From Pseudopedobacter sp040392825 (GTDB lineage Bacteria; Bacteroidota; Bacteroidia; Sphingobacteriales; Sphingobacteriaceae), in NCBI RefSeq assembly GCF_040392825.1, contig NZ_JBEBVH010000016.1, positions 1-28,691 of the forward strand: 28,691 nt of DNA, in the 5' to 3' direction. Of this stretch, positions 1 to 9,400 are shown piece by piece. The first letter of the stretch is position 1, and every line of letters starts with the position of its first letter. A program made the translations under genes and the position numbers. The notes beneath the pieces were generated by a model. It was given only the letters and a program-made list of their open reading frames with translations. It was not told the origin of the DNA and made no database searches.

Positions 1-706
1 TTTCGCCTCCTAAAGCTACAAAATAAGCAGCTAAAGCGTCGGCAATAGATTGAGAACCTCCTTTAGGAATTGGCCAGCCATATTTATGCCCTACAGCAGA
101 AAGTACCAAACCAATTGCTGCAGATGCCCAGTTACTAAGCGGCTGTATGGAATGTGCTGACATACCGCCCCACAAACCCTTCGCTTCTTTAGTTTTGAAC
201 TTTTTAGCTACCGAATCAGCCGATCTGATCGCATTAAATCCAAATCTGGCTAAAAGAAAAGGATGAGAAGGAAAACTTAATGGTCCCAGTACATCTTTCA
301 GCAAATCATCCAGATTTTCATATAAAGGTCTTATCAGATCTTCATAAACTGTTCTGTCTGTCCCTAGTGCATTTGCCGTTTCTTCTATAGAAGTCGATAA
401 AAATGCTGCTGGTCCGTCATCAAACGGATGAGCAGCAGCTAATGGAGCATGAATAAATTCCAGCCCGCATTTAGACAAATCTAAAGAGGAAAAGAAGGGG
501 GAGCCCATGATCATGGGATGAATCGCCGAACAAACATCATGCTTGAAACCTGGTAGGGTAAGTTCCTTTGTCCGCATTCCTCCCCCTATAACATCTTTAC
601 CTTCCAGCAACAATACAGAAACCCCGGCCTGCTGTAACGTGATTGCCGCAGCTAAACCATTTGGCCCCGAACCTACTACTATTGCCTCGTATGCTTTCAT
701 TGACAT
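1..706 (-). CDS. FAD-dependent oxidoreductase, phytoene dehydrogenase/PYROXD2-like (N-terminal 235 residues, cut by window edge)
   Basis: This is the start of a flavoprotein of the NAD(P)/FAD-dependent oxidoreductase superfamily (COG1233, phytoene-desaturase-like). The N-terminus carries the dinucleotide-binding fold: a GSGPNGLAAA loop at about residues 12-21, the acidic end of strand 2 (LLLEGKD) and the GGGMRT segment that contacts FAD. Next comes a stretch typical of the family (HDVCSAIHPM). Family members desaturate or isomerise carotenoids or other hydrophobic substrates, but the substrate here cannot be read from sequence. I chose the ATG at 706 (MSMKAYEAIV); an in-frame ATG at 700 is an alternative. 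The start lies one base after the stop codon of the upstream DoxX-like gene, so this is the last visible gene of the SusC-SusD-DoxX operon and is very likely translated together with it. The C-terminal substrate and FAD domains lie outside the window. The family is confident, the substrate unknown. Confidence 0.85.
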   Translation of the reverse strand, partial: MSMKAYEAIVVGSGPNGLAAAITLQQAGVSVLLLEGKDVIGGGMRTKELTLPGFKHDVCSAIHPMIMGSPFFSSLDLSKCGLEFIHAPLAAAHPFDDGPAAFLSTSIEETANALGTDRTVYEDLIRPLYENLDDLLKDVLGPLSFPSHPFLLARFGFNAIRSADSVAKKFKTKEAKGLWGGMSAHSIQPLSNWASAAIGLVLSAVGHKYGWPIPKGGSQSIADALAAYFVALGGE

Positions 707-707
707 A

Positions 708-2189
708 TTAAAATTCCTTTACGTGACTATTTCTTCCTGCCGTTAACGGATATTTCTTGTTATCTCTATCAAGAACTACGTATATAGAGTCTTTAAATTC
801 GTTAATTCCTTTTAAAATTATACGGTCTTTATTTGGTCTTTGATAGTGTAAAACCTGTTTCTGATCTCTGTCTGATTTATTCTTATTCTGCAGATAAAGT
901 ATATTGTTTACTGTATCTGCTTTATAATAATACCAAAACCTTCCTCCTATTCCCGCCAATTCCCAATTGATATTTATGTCTCTTGTTTCGGGATTATATA
1001 CATGCTTCTCTTCAGGATATCTTCGGATATCTCCCTTCCAATTGAAATGCCATTTATTATCATAAACCTCCCATCTTCTCGGATAACTTTTAGCGGCAAA
1101 CATTCCTATATTCTGCGTTCGGTTTTCCAGTTTAAAACTTATGGAAGACCAATCTTCAAAAGTAACATCATGCCATCTTATAGAATCCTGGGGAGAATAA
1201 GGAATAATTCTATTATTTAACCTGAATTCGGTTACATTGTAATAGCCCGCAGCATCTTTCAGACCGGGAGTATTTGGTATTTTATAAAAATCGTTATGTG
1301 TATATGCATAAACTTCCAATATGAAAAACAGCAATACAAAAACAAAGTTAGCTGAATATTTAATTGTCCACCGTAAATAGCACTGCCACGTTATTTTAAA
1401 TACAGGATAGTAATGTTTTATTAATGTATTTTTTTGATTTACGATAAGATTCCAGATGCCGGGTAAATCATACCATAAAATAAAAAAAGAAAGCATTGCC
1501 ATACAAGCGCTGGGTACCTGCTCTCCAATATCGTAAGCATGGTTTGAAATAGCAATATTACCAAAAACTACCAGTGTAATTGCTGCTCCAACCCCGGTAG
1601 TTCGTCTGAATAGCAACAAAAAACCACCTATAAATTCTGCAAACCCAAGAAAAACTTCATATACAGGCGCTACGCTGATAGCCTCCCAGTACAACCTTTT
1701 AGCAAAGAAATCTATAAATTCTGTATTCCATAAACCAATAGCCTGTACCGGCATTTGCATGATAAACAATTTCTTATATCCCCATGCTATTCCTGCATAT
1801 GCTACCCGGTATCTTGCCAGAACCCTTACCCAATAATATAAATTGTTATATTCTTTCCTTTTATCAAATTTCCCCCATATTAAAGCCACCATAACAGCAA
1901 TTAATAGTATAAAAGGAATATTTCCATAGCTGTGTATACCGAAAAACCCGCTTTCTGAAAAATGATTTAGAAATTGGGGATTATAAAAAGCTACAATTTC
2001 TGTTAATTCCCGATAAGTTAAATTAGGATAATCTATCAGAAACAGAAATTTATAAAAGCCCCAATCTAATGGTATTGAAAACAGTGAGAAAAACACAAAA
2101 GATACCCTGAATACAAATAAATTGACTGGTGCCCATTCATATGTTGGTACATAATGGCCTTCTTCACTAACATGCTGTCTTTCTTCCAT
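708..2189 (-). CDS. DoxX-like integral membrane protein, third of three tandem paralogs
   Basis: This 493-residue membrane protein resembles the DoxX/DoxD family in its core. Hydrophobic helices lie near residues 24-40, 88-105, 118-137, 177-194, 199-217, 227-240 and 278-297, followed by a C-terminal soluble domain (about 300-493). Conserved blocks shared with the two upstream paralogs are KLFIMQMP (140-147), YEVFLGFAE (177-185), LLLFRRT (191-197), NHAYDIGEQ (216-224), YYNVTEFRLNN (316-326) and a C-terminal DSIYVVLDR. A segment near residues 378-410, rich in Trp, Tyr and charged residues, is absent from the other two copies. DoxD/DoxA of Acidianus form a thiosulfate:quinone oxidoreductase, but most DoxX proteins have no known reaction, so function is open. 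The start lies two bases after the preceding stop codon and the stop is one base before the flavoprotein start. Together this means strong co-transcription. Confidence 0.8.
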   Translation of the reverse strand: MEERQHVSEEGHYVPTYEWAPVNLFVFRVSFVFFSLFSIPLDWGFYKFLFLIDYPNLTYRELTEIVAFYNPQFLNHFSESGFFGIHSYGNIPFILLIAVMVALIWGKFDKRKEYNNLYYWVRVLARYRVAYAGIAWGYKKLFIMQMPVQAIGLWNTEFIDFFAKRLYWEAISVAPVYEVFLGFAEFIGGFLLLFRRTTGVGAAITLVVFGNIAISNHAYDIGEQVPSACMAMLSFFILWYDLPGIWNLIVNQKNTLIKHYYPVFKITWQCYLRWTIKYSANFVFVLLFFILEVYAYTHNDFYKIPNTPGLKDAAGYYNVTEFRLNNRIIPYSPQDSIRWHDVTFEDWSSISFKLENRTQNIGMFAAKSYPRRWEVYDNKWHFNWKGDIRRYPEEKHVYNPETRDININWELAGIGGRFWYYYKADTVNNILYLQNKNKSDRDQKQVLHYQRPNKDRIILKGINEFKDSIYVVLDRDNKKYPLTAGRNSHVKEF

Positions 2190-2191
2190 AA

Positions 2192-3685
2192 CTAGGGTAA
2201 TACGGTTATTTCATTATCTGTTCTTTTGCTATAAAGCGGATATTCTTTATCTTTTCTGTCTAAAACCACATATATGGAGTCTTTATACTGATTTATTCCA
2301 CTAAGAATTATCCGTTCTGATGAAGGTCTTTCATAATGAAGTGTAAAATCTTCATCTTTATAAACCTTATTCTTGCTTTTAAAACTCAGGGTCTGTGCTA
2401 CAGAGTCAATTTCATAGTAATAATGACGTCTCCCCCCGCCTGTTCCGGCAGACTCGTAAGTTCTGTCTATATCTTTAAATTGTTTCCCCCTTCCTGCCTC
2501 GCCATGTATTACGAATGTTTGGTTAACTGTGTAGGATAATGTCGACCACTTTTCTAAAGTTACATCCTGCCATCTTACAGAGTCAAGCGGGGAATAAGGT
2601 AAGCTCTCGCCATTCAATTTAAACTCTGTTACGTCATACAGACCTCTGGCATTGGCCAAACCTGGATTAGACGGTACTTTATATGAATCATGCTTATAAT
2701 TATCCCAATGCAAGTAAGCACTCAACACGAAAAAAAACAAGAAAACGAAGCTTTTAAATGCAATTCTAAAATATTTTTCTCCCTTTTTCTTAAACGGATA
2801 ATGATAAATTGCCGGGTTTGTATCTTTTTCCTTTACAAGGAGCCTCCAAATATTTTTCAGGTACGGGACTAACACAAATGCTGCTCCATAAGTAAAAAAA
2901 GCCGCTGCAAGGTGTATTCCACCATCATAAGCATGGTTGGCAAGTGTTATATTACCAATCATGGCAACGGACAAAGCCGCTCCGATTGCTCTTGTCGGTC
3001 TGAATAGTAAGAATAACATGATTGCCAATTCTGCCAGTCCTGCAAAAACTTCGTACGCATGGACAAAACTGAACTGTACCCAATATAGTTTCTGAGCGGT
3101 AAAATCGCCAAATGGTGTATTAAGCTGTGTTAGTGCCAACTCTGGCATTTGTGTAGGAAATACTTTTGAGAAAGTGAGTCCCTGTAACTTGATTAATAAC
3201 GCATAGCTAACAGCGGTAAGGAGAAAATAATAGAGAACGGTATAATCATCTCGTTTCTTATCAAAGAATCCCCATATAAAAGCTCCAACTATACCAATAC
3301 CCAATGCAAGGAATAAATTAGCGTAGCTTGCCAACCCAAAAGGGGCGTTTTCTGATCTGATACTTAGAAATGAAGCGGGCGAATCTGCTAACGAGCCTTT
3401 ATCTGCTGCGCCATTATGAATGGAACCTACTTTTATTGGATTAAAAGAGGTACCGCTTAATCTGCCGATATCTCTTATATGCAGGTTTGACCAATCTGTT
3501 GTAAACCAACTTTTGTAATAAGAGATATCTGTTGGTATAATTATCAGGAAAAAGAATATAAAAAATACTCTAAAAAAATATTTTTCATAAGCTGTCCATT
3601 TTTTGTTAGTCAGCTTTCCTGATGTTTCTGAGGATGAATTCCCTTCAATATTTTTATTGTTTTCGATGTCTGTTGAAGTATCCAT
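2192..3685 (-). CDS. DoxX-like integral membrane protein, second of three tandem paralogs (most divergent)
   Basis: This 497-residue paralog of the flanking genes has about seven hydrophobic helices and a C-terminal soluble domain (about 330-497). It keeps KVFPTQMP (174-181), YEVFAGLAE (211-219), LLFRPT (226-231), GNITLANHAYD (244-254) and the tail blocks DVTEFKLNG and DSIYVVLDR. It differs in three ways. It has a polar N-terminal extension of about 30 residues. It has an extra hydrophilic loop of roughly 30 residues after helix 1 (about 83-112). The acidic GEQ that follows AYD in the neighbours is replaced by GIH, and the RYR run before helix 3 is lost (AVSYALL). This pattern suggests a copy with a changed role within a complex rather than a redundant duplicate. 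It lies 32 bp after the first paralog. The role is unknown; redox chemistry is only an inference from the DoxD family. Confidence 0.8.
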   Translation of the reverse strand: MDTSTDIENNKNIEGNSSSETSGKLTNKKWTAYEKYFFRVFFIFFFLIIIPTDISYYKSWFTTDWSNLHIRDIGRLSGTSFNPIKVGSIHNGAADKGSLADSPASFLSIRSENAPFGLASYANLFLALGIGIVGAFIWGFFDKKRDDYTVLYYFLLTAVSYALLIKLQGLTFSKVFPTQMPELALTQLNTPFGDFTAQKLYWVQFSFVHAYEVFAGLAELAIMLFLLFRPTRAIGAALSVAMIGNITLANHAYDGGIHLAAAFFTYGAAFVLVPYLKNIWRLLVKEKDTNPAIYHYPFKKKGEKYFRIAFKSFVFLFFFVLSAYLHWDNYKHDSYKVPSNPGLANARGLYDVTEFKLNGESLPYSPLDSVRWQDVTLEKWSTLSYTVNQTFVIHGEAGRGKQFKDIDRTYESAGTGGGRRHYYYEIDSVAQTLSFKSKNKVYKDEDFTLHYERPSSERIILSGINQYKDSIYVVLDRKDKEYPLYSKRTDNEITVLP

Positions 3686-3717
3686 AATTTAAGTAAAAAC
3701 ATATCTGCAATTGAATA

Positions 3718-5046
3718 TTATAATCTTACCGGTTTTCTGCGTCCTTCGTACAACATATATTTCCTGTTGACTTTGTCCAGAACAGCATGAACAGAATCTT
3801 TCTTCTCGTTAACGCCGCTTAATACAATAGTAGAATCGTTAAGGAATTGATAATTAAGCTCAAACTTTTCTTCGGAGTGGTTTTTATTCTTGTTTACCAG
3901 ATAAAGTTTCTTTTTAACAGTATCTGCATCATAAGAGAAATAACGCCTGCCACCTACTCCTGCAGATTCATAATTTCTGTCAATATCGTTACTATAGTAT
4001 CCCTCTGCAGTTGATCTGTCCAGTGTAATCGGTTTTGCTATCTTGATACTTATGGTAGCCCATTTTTCAAATACCACATTTTGCCATCTGTTAGAATCTG
4101 TTCTTGAATAAGGAATAAGCTGATTATTTAATTTGAATTCACGTACGTTATAATAACCATAACTTCCGCTTAAGCCTGTGGTTTTAGGTAGTTTGTAGGG
4201 TTCTTTTGTGTAATTAGCATAGGTTGTTGCACCCAAAACCAATAAAAAAACAGCAATAAAAGCCTTTAATGCAATCCGTATATTTTTTATGTTTTTTGAA
4301 TTAAAGGTTGGTTGAAATTTATTAGCTATAGTATAACGCTCGCGGATAAGCAAGCTATATAGCCGTGGGGCATCATATGCAAATAAGAAAGCTGCCAGAA
4401 TAACCAGGTATAAACTATAAACCTGTTCACCGGCATCATAAGCCAGATTTGCAGCAAATACGTTCCCTGTAAAACCAATAATAATACCTGAACCAAAAGT
4501 TACTGTTCGTCTGAATAATAGAAGCACTCCGGCCAAAATCTCAACAAATCCTAAAAAAGACTCGTACCATTGTGCAATTCCCACAGTATGGAAGTATATT
4601 TTCCATGCATAAAAATCTCCGTAATTGGTATGAAGGTTACTTAAAGATGGATAGGGCATTTGTAATGGAAAAAGTTTGATAAAGCCGTAAGCTATTATCC
4701 CTATTGCCAATCTGTATCTCACTATTACACGTAACCAGTAATATAAACTATCATAATCTGGTTCTTTGCTTCTTTGCCATATTATTGCTCCGATAGCAGC
4801 TAAGAAAACAGGTATAATCAAACTGGCATATCCATCTAAACCAAAGAATACCGGAACATATTTGGATAGAGTGAATAGATCATAAAAATTAAGACCTGTC
4901 CAATCTATTGAAAAAAGTGATATATAATACTTCCAGTCCAATGGAACTGAAAGTATTATAAAGTAGATAAAAAGAAATTTTATAACCAATTTTTCGGAAT
5001 TCTTCCATGTAGAAGTATAGCCGGAAGAAACATTGAATAAACTCAT
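3718..5046 (-). CDS. DoxX-like integral membrane protein, first of three tandem paralogs
   Basis: This 442-residue protein is the shortest and most compact of the three paralogs. Predicted helices are near residues 22-38, 72-90, 103-123, 161-178, 183-201, 209-224 and 258-276, followed by a soluble C-terminal domain (about 280-442). Key blocks are RYRLAIG (110-116), KLFPLQMP (124-131), YESFLGFVE (161-169), LLLFRRT (175-181) and NLAYDAGEQ (200-208). The C-terminal domain has alternating aromatic and charged segments (YYNVREFKLNN, RYFSYDADTV, LYLVNKNK) typical of a beta-rich fold. It starts 20 bp after the SusD-like gene. The core is assigned to the DoxX-like group by the helix pattern and the YE..G..E and NxAYD motifs; the C-terminal domain I do not recognise. 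Function is unknown. The position directly after a SusCD pair suggests it handles whatever that pair imports. Confidence 0.8.
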   Translation of the reverse strand: MSLFNVSSGYTSTWKNSEKLVIKFLFIYFIILSVPLDWKYYISLFSIDWTGLNFYDLFTLSKYVPVFFGLDGYASLIIPVFLAAIGAIIWQRSKEPDYDSLYYWLRVIVRYRLAIGIIAYGFIKLFPLQMPYPSLSNLHTNYGDFYAWKIYFHTVGIAQWYESFLGFVEILAGVLLLFRRTVTFGSGIIIGFTGNVFAANLAYDAGEQVYSLYLVILAAFLFAYDAPRLYSLLIRERYTIANKFQPTFNSKNIKNIRIALKAFIAVFLLVLGATTYANYTKEPYKLPKTTGLSGSYGYYNVREFKLNNQLIPYSRTDSNRWQNVVFEKWATISIKIAKPITLDRSTAEGYYSNDIDRNYESAGVGGRRYFSYDADTVKKKLYLVNKNKNHSEEKFELNYQFLNDSTIVLSGVNEKKDSVHAVLDKVNRKYMLYEGRRKPVRL

Positions 5047-5066
5047 ATCTTGTTAAATAAAATGTT

Positions 5067-6446
5067 TTAATAGCCTTTATTCTGATCCTTTTCCAGATTA
5101 GGATCTAACTGTAATTGCGCAACAGGAATAGGAAAAACATATTCATGGTCTGATACAACGGTATTTGGATCTAATGCTTCCAAAACTGCCTTTGCTCTTC
5201 CTGTCCGGGCCAAATCAAACCAACGATGCGCCTCAAAAGCAAATTCGTAGCGTCTTTCTTCTTCTATTGCCAACAAAACATCTGGTTTGGTCACTGCGGC
5301 AGAAGGCAACAAACCTGCTCTGTCCCTTACCTCATTTAAGTCTGCCAATGCTCCATCTAACACAGATAAATTGTCCCGTTGGGCTCTTGCTTCTGCCCTT
5401 ATCAGATACATTTCTGCTATTCTGAAAATATACGCTGGATCTGTTGCCGGCAATCTGTAATAAAGATTTCCAAACCATATTGTAGTACCGCTTTGTGTAA
5501 CACTTTTTATCAAGGCACTTCTTCCGCCCCCAATATTTGGATCGTTTAACAATTGAACGAATCTGTCATTAGGAGCATATCTGTAGGTACCTCCGTTTGT
5601 CGGATGTTGCATTTGCGATCTTATCGCACTTGGGTTTAAAGCACTAAACTCTAACTCAAAGATTGATTCTCGGGTCCCCACAACATTATTTGCAAACCAG
5701 GCGCTATAAGGTCTTAACAGCGTATAATCAGCTGTTTTTTCTATCAATTTAGTCGCATATTCTTCTGCCTGTTCCCATTGTCCTCTATACAGATGCAATC
5801 TTGCCCTCAGTGCCCAAACAGTTCTTTTTGGTGCTCTTATTCGGATTACTTCATCGGGGAATAAATTCTCTGCATCTATTAGATCATTTAAAACCTGATT
5901 ATAGGTATCATCTAATGATGATCTTTTTATCTGTGGCCTGTCTTCTATAGATGTTGTAGGCTCGAGAAACAATTGCACTCCACCCCACGCTCTGGCTAAA
6001 TCAAAATAAGCCAATGCCCTTATGAATTTGGCTTCGCCAACATATTTATCTTTTAATGCCTGTGTTAATAAAGGATCCTGAACTGCGGGAACTTTTGCAA
6101 TAACATGGTTTGCCCTGTTTATTACATCATATATTGCTGTCCACGCAGTATTAAATAGTACTTCATCTGTTCTGTAATTTACATTAACAAGATTTGCACC
6201 ACCTCCAGTTGTCAAATTGGTAATATCTCCACTAGGAAAGTACCCCAATGTCACATATGTTTCTCCATAATAACCAGCAGCACCCAATTGCCTGTATACT
6301 CCTCTTAACGCTGTTTCACTTGATCCTTTATCGTATATAGGTGTTAAATCTGATACTGCATTAACCGGATCTACGGTAAGGAATTTTTCGCATGATGATA
6401 ATGAAACAGCTATTATCACATACATTATATATTTAATTTTTTTCAT
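5067..6446 (-). CDS. RagB/SusD-family outer-membrane lipoprotein
   Basis: This is a surface-exposed substrate-binding lipoprotein that forms the lid of the SusC-type channel. The N-terminus is a lipoprotein signal with lipobox LSSC and Cys19 as the lipidated residue, followed by EKFLTVDP, a very common SusD start. The middle contains the helical repeat region (WTAIYDVINRANHVI; ALAYFDLARAWG). The C-terminal part has the hallmark RIAEMYLIRAEA and EERRYEFAFEAHRWFDLARTG segments. The length of 459 residues is normal to slightly short for the family. It starts 15 bp after the SusC stop codon. No carbohydrate-active enzyme is encoded nearby, so the ligand is probably not a large glycan. SusD proteins also bind peptides and other nutrients, and the DoxX and flavoprotein neighbours suggest a small or hydrophobic ligand, which is inference. 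Confidence 0.95.
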   Translation of the reverse strand: MKKIKYIMYVIIAVSLSSCEKFLTVDPVNAVSDLTPIYDKGSSETALRGVYRQLGAAGYYGETYVTLGYFPSGDITNLTTGGGANLVNVNYRTDEVLFNTAWTAIYDVINRANHVIAKVPAVQDPLLTQALKDKYVGEAKFIRALAYFDLARAWGGVQLFLEPTTSIEDRPQIKRSSLDDTYNQVLNDLIDAENLFPDEVIRIRAPKRTVWALRARLHLYRGQWEQAEEYATKLIEKTADYTLLRPYSAWFANNVVGTRESIFELEFSALNPSAIRSQMQHPTNGGTYRYAPNDRFVQLLNDPNIGGGRSALIKSVTQSGTTIWFGNLYYRLPATDPAYIFRIAEMYLIRAEARAQRDNLSVLDGALADLNEVRDRAGLLPSAAVTKPDVLLAIEEERRYEFAFEAHRWFDLARTGRAKAVLEALDPNTVVSDHEYVFPIPVAQLQLDPNLEKDQNKGY

Positions 6447-6461
6447 ATCTATTTCTGTAAT

Positions 6462-9400
6462 TTAGAGTGAGACATTTAAACCAAACTGCAGGGTTCTCGG
6501 TTGTGGCGGAGTTCCATAATCGTAACCTTGAATATTATTGGTACCTAAATTTGATTCAGGATCAGATCCTGTATATTTAGTAAACAGCAATAAATTATTA
6601 CCTGTTACATAGACTCTTAGCCTGTCAATCTTTGCTTTAGAAGTTAAAGATTTAGGCAAAGTATATCCAAAAGTCAACGAACGTAATCTGATATAGGAAG
6701 CATCCTCGAAAAACCGGCTAACCTCTTGTCTGGAATAGTTTTCGGTAGTTAATCTTGGTGTATTTGTAGTCTGCCCTGGTGTTGTCCATCTATCTAATTG
6801 ACTCGCTAATAAAACACGATTCGCATCTAAAGTCCCCCCCGTTTCGCCAAGCATCCTGTTATGGTTCCATATATGGTTTCCATAAGAATAAGTGAAGAAT
6901 ATTCCTAAATCGAATGATTTATAGGTAAAGTTATTACTTAATCCACCAAACAATTTTGGCCACGTACTCCCCAATATCTGTCTGTCATCCGCTGTAATTT
7001 TACCATCGTTATTATAATCATCAATTATCAAATCACCGGTTTGGCGGTCTACACCTGTTTGCTTATATAACCAATAAGAATAAAGTTCTTTTCCTTCCTG
7101 TAAACGAATCAGATCACGGCCAGCAAAAGGTATATCTGCGGGTATTTTCTCTATTTTATTTTTATTTTGCGCAATATTAAAATCCGTTTTCCAGGTAAAT
7201 CCACGTGTTCTTAAATTGGTAGAATTAATGGCAAACTCAAATCCGTTATTGCTTATTTCACCGTAATTGGTGATATAAGATGAAAAACCTGTAGATGCAG
7301 GAACTGCAACTTCCAGCAATGCATCTGTAGTATATTTTCTGTAATAGTTGAATTCAATATTTACTTTGTCATTAAGCAATCCAATATCTATACCTGTACT
7401 TAACTGAGCTGTACTTTCCCATTTTAAATCTGGATTTGCCAATTGTAAAGGAGCGGTTCCTGGCAGTTCGGCACCACCAACAGCATCAGCATAGTTATAT
7501 CCACCTGTCCACAGACCTCGTGAAGCAAAATCGTCTATTCCTCCCTGGTTTCCTGTTATACCATAACTTACTCTTAATTTAAGGTTGCTTAAATAAGATA
7601 CATCTTTCAGAAAATTCTCTTCATTTACTCTCCATGCCCCACCTATGGATGGGAAATACCCCCATCGGTTATTTTCTCCGAATTTTGAAGAACCATCCGC
7701 TCTTACAATAAACTCAGCATAGTATTTATTTCTGTAATTATAGTTTGCTCTTGAGAAAAAAGAGGCTAATGTATTATTGGTTTTATATTGAGATGCGGTT
7801 TGTACTGCCGCTGAAGAAATCTGGGTGTATGAATTATTTGGGAAATTGGTTCCGGTTGCCGAAACGTTTTTTATTTCTGCCCCCTGCAAGGTATTTCCTA
7901 TCAATACTCCAAACGAATGATCTCCAATTTTATCATTATAAGCCAGGGTCTGTTCATTTACTGCAGTTGAAGATTGGGTTATACTTTGAGTACCCCTTCC
8001 TCCACTGGCACCTAATATGGTTCGGGTATCCCAATATTCGTTTTCTTCGTAATTGTTGTAATCCACCCCGAACGTCGATCTGAATTTCAGCTTAGGTGTG
8101 ATATTATAGTCAAAATATACATTTCCTACGTAATGATAACTGTTAGACCATAGATTTACTGTATTGGTGAGTACATCTATATTATCAAAGTTAACCCACT
8201 TTAACGGATTCCCCTGATCGTCAAAAATAGGGAGATAGGTAGGTATATTTAATGATGCCTGCAATAAAGTTCCATTTCCGCCATTTGCCGGCCTTGCCTG
8301 GTCTCTATAGCTTTTTGTTAAAGTATTGCTTGTTCCAATGGATATTTTTTCATTAAGTTTTTGATCCAGATTTACTTTAAAGCTTACCCGCTCAAAAGCC
8401 ATAGGTTTCCATATAGATTCCTGGTCTGTAAAACCTGCACCAATGTAGTATCTGGTTTTATCCGAACCTCCACGTATAGACAGGTCATAATTCTTTAATG
8501 CAGCTGTTCTGTTCAGATAGGCCATTCTGTCATAAGTTGGTTGTTCTTCTGGTAAGCCTCTTCCCGGAACTCCACTAATAATAACATCTTTTGGTCTGAA
8601 AGGCTCTACACCATTAATATTTCTACGGTATTCATTAATTAACATCGCATGCTCAGGCCCTGTAGTAGTTTTCCATACCCTGTCTGAAGGAGCCCAGCCA
8701 AAACCTTCTGATGCATTAAAATCAATTTTAGATTTTTGCCCGTAATTCCCTCTTTTTGTAGTTACGATAACCACACCATTTGCTCCTCTTGACCCATAGA
8801 TTCCTATTGCGGTAGCATCCTTTAATATTTCTATACTCTCTATATCTGACGGATTAATATCAGCAAGCGGAGAAGTTTGCCTGTCTTGTGCTATATTTTG
8901 TAAACTGGCATTGTTAACAAATACACCATCTATGACATATAAAGGGTCATTTGTTGCGTTAATTGATGTTGCTCCTCGTACTCTTATAAAAACATCTGAG
9001 CCAGGAACACCTGTATTGTTATTAATTTGTACACCAGCGGCTTTTCCCTGCAATTGTGAATCAAAACTTGCTTCGGCTATAGTCTTTGTCTCTCCCGGGT
9101 CTATTTTATTTACTGAACCAATTAAATCTCGTCGCTGTTGAGTGGCATAACCTACCACAACCACATCGTTCAACTGTCTTCTGTTTTCTTTTAGTTCAAC
9201 TGTAATTGGAGTACTTGTAGCAACTATGCTCAGCTTTTCATAACCTAAATAGCTTACAATAATGGTAACTGGTAATTTCTGCCCTGTAACAAAGTTGAAT
9301 TTACCCTCGAAATCTGTCTGTACACTATGAGTTACACCTTCTAACTGTACAAGCGCTCCGGGTAATGGTTCTTTTGTTTGTGCATCAATTACTTTACCAC

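Noticed and set aside
5165..5425. Open frames on the strand opposite SusD, SusC, dnaK, the surface protein and ggt.
   Set aside because: They lack family similarity, start signals and spacing, and lie wholly inside well-supported genes; they are by-products of codon composition.
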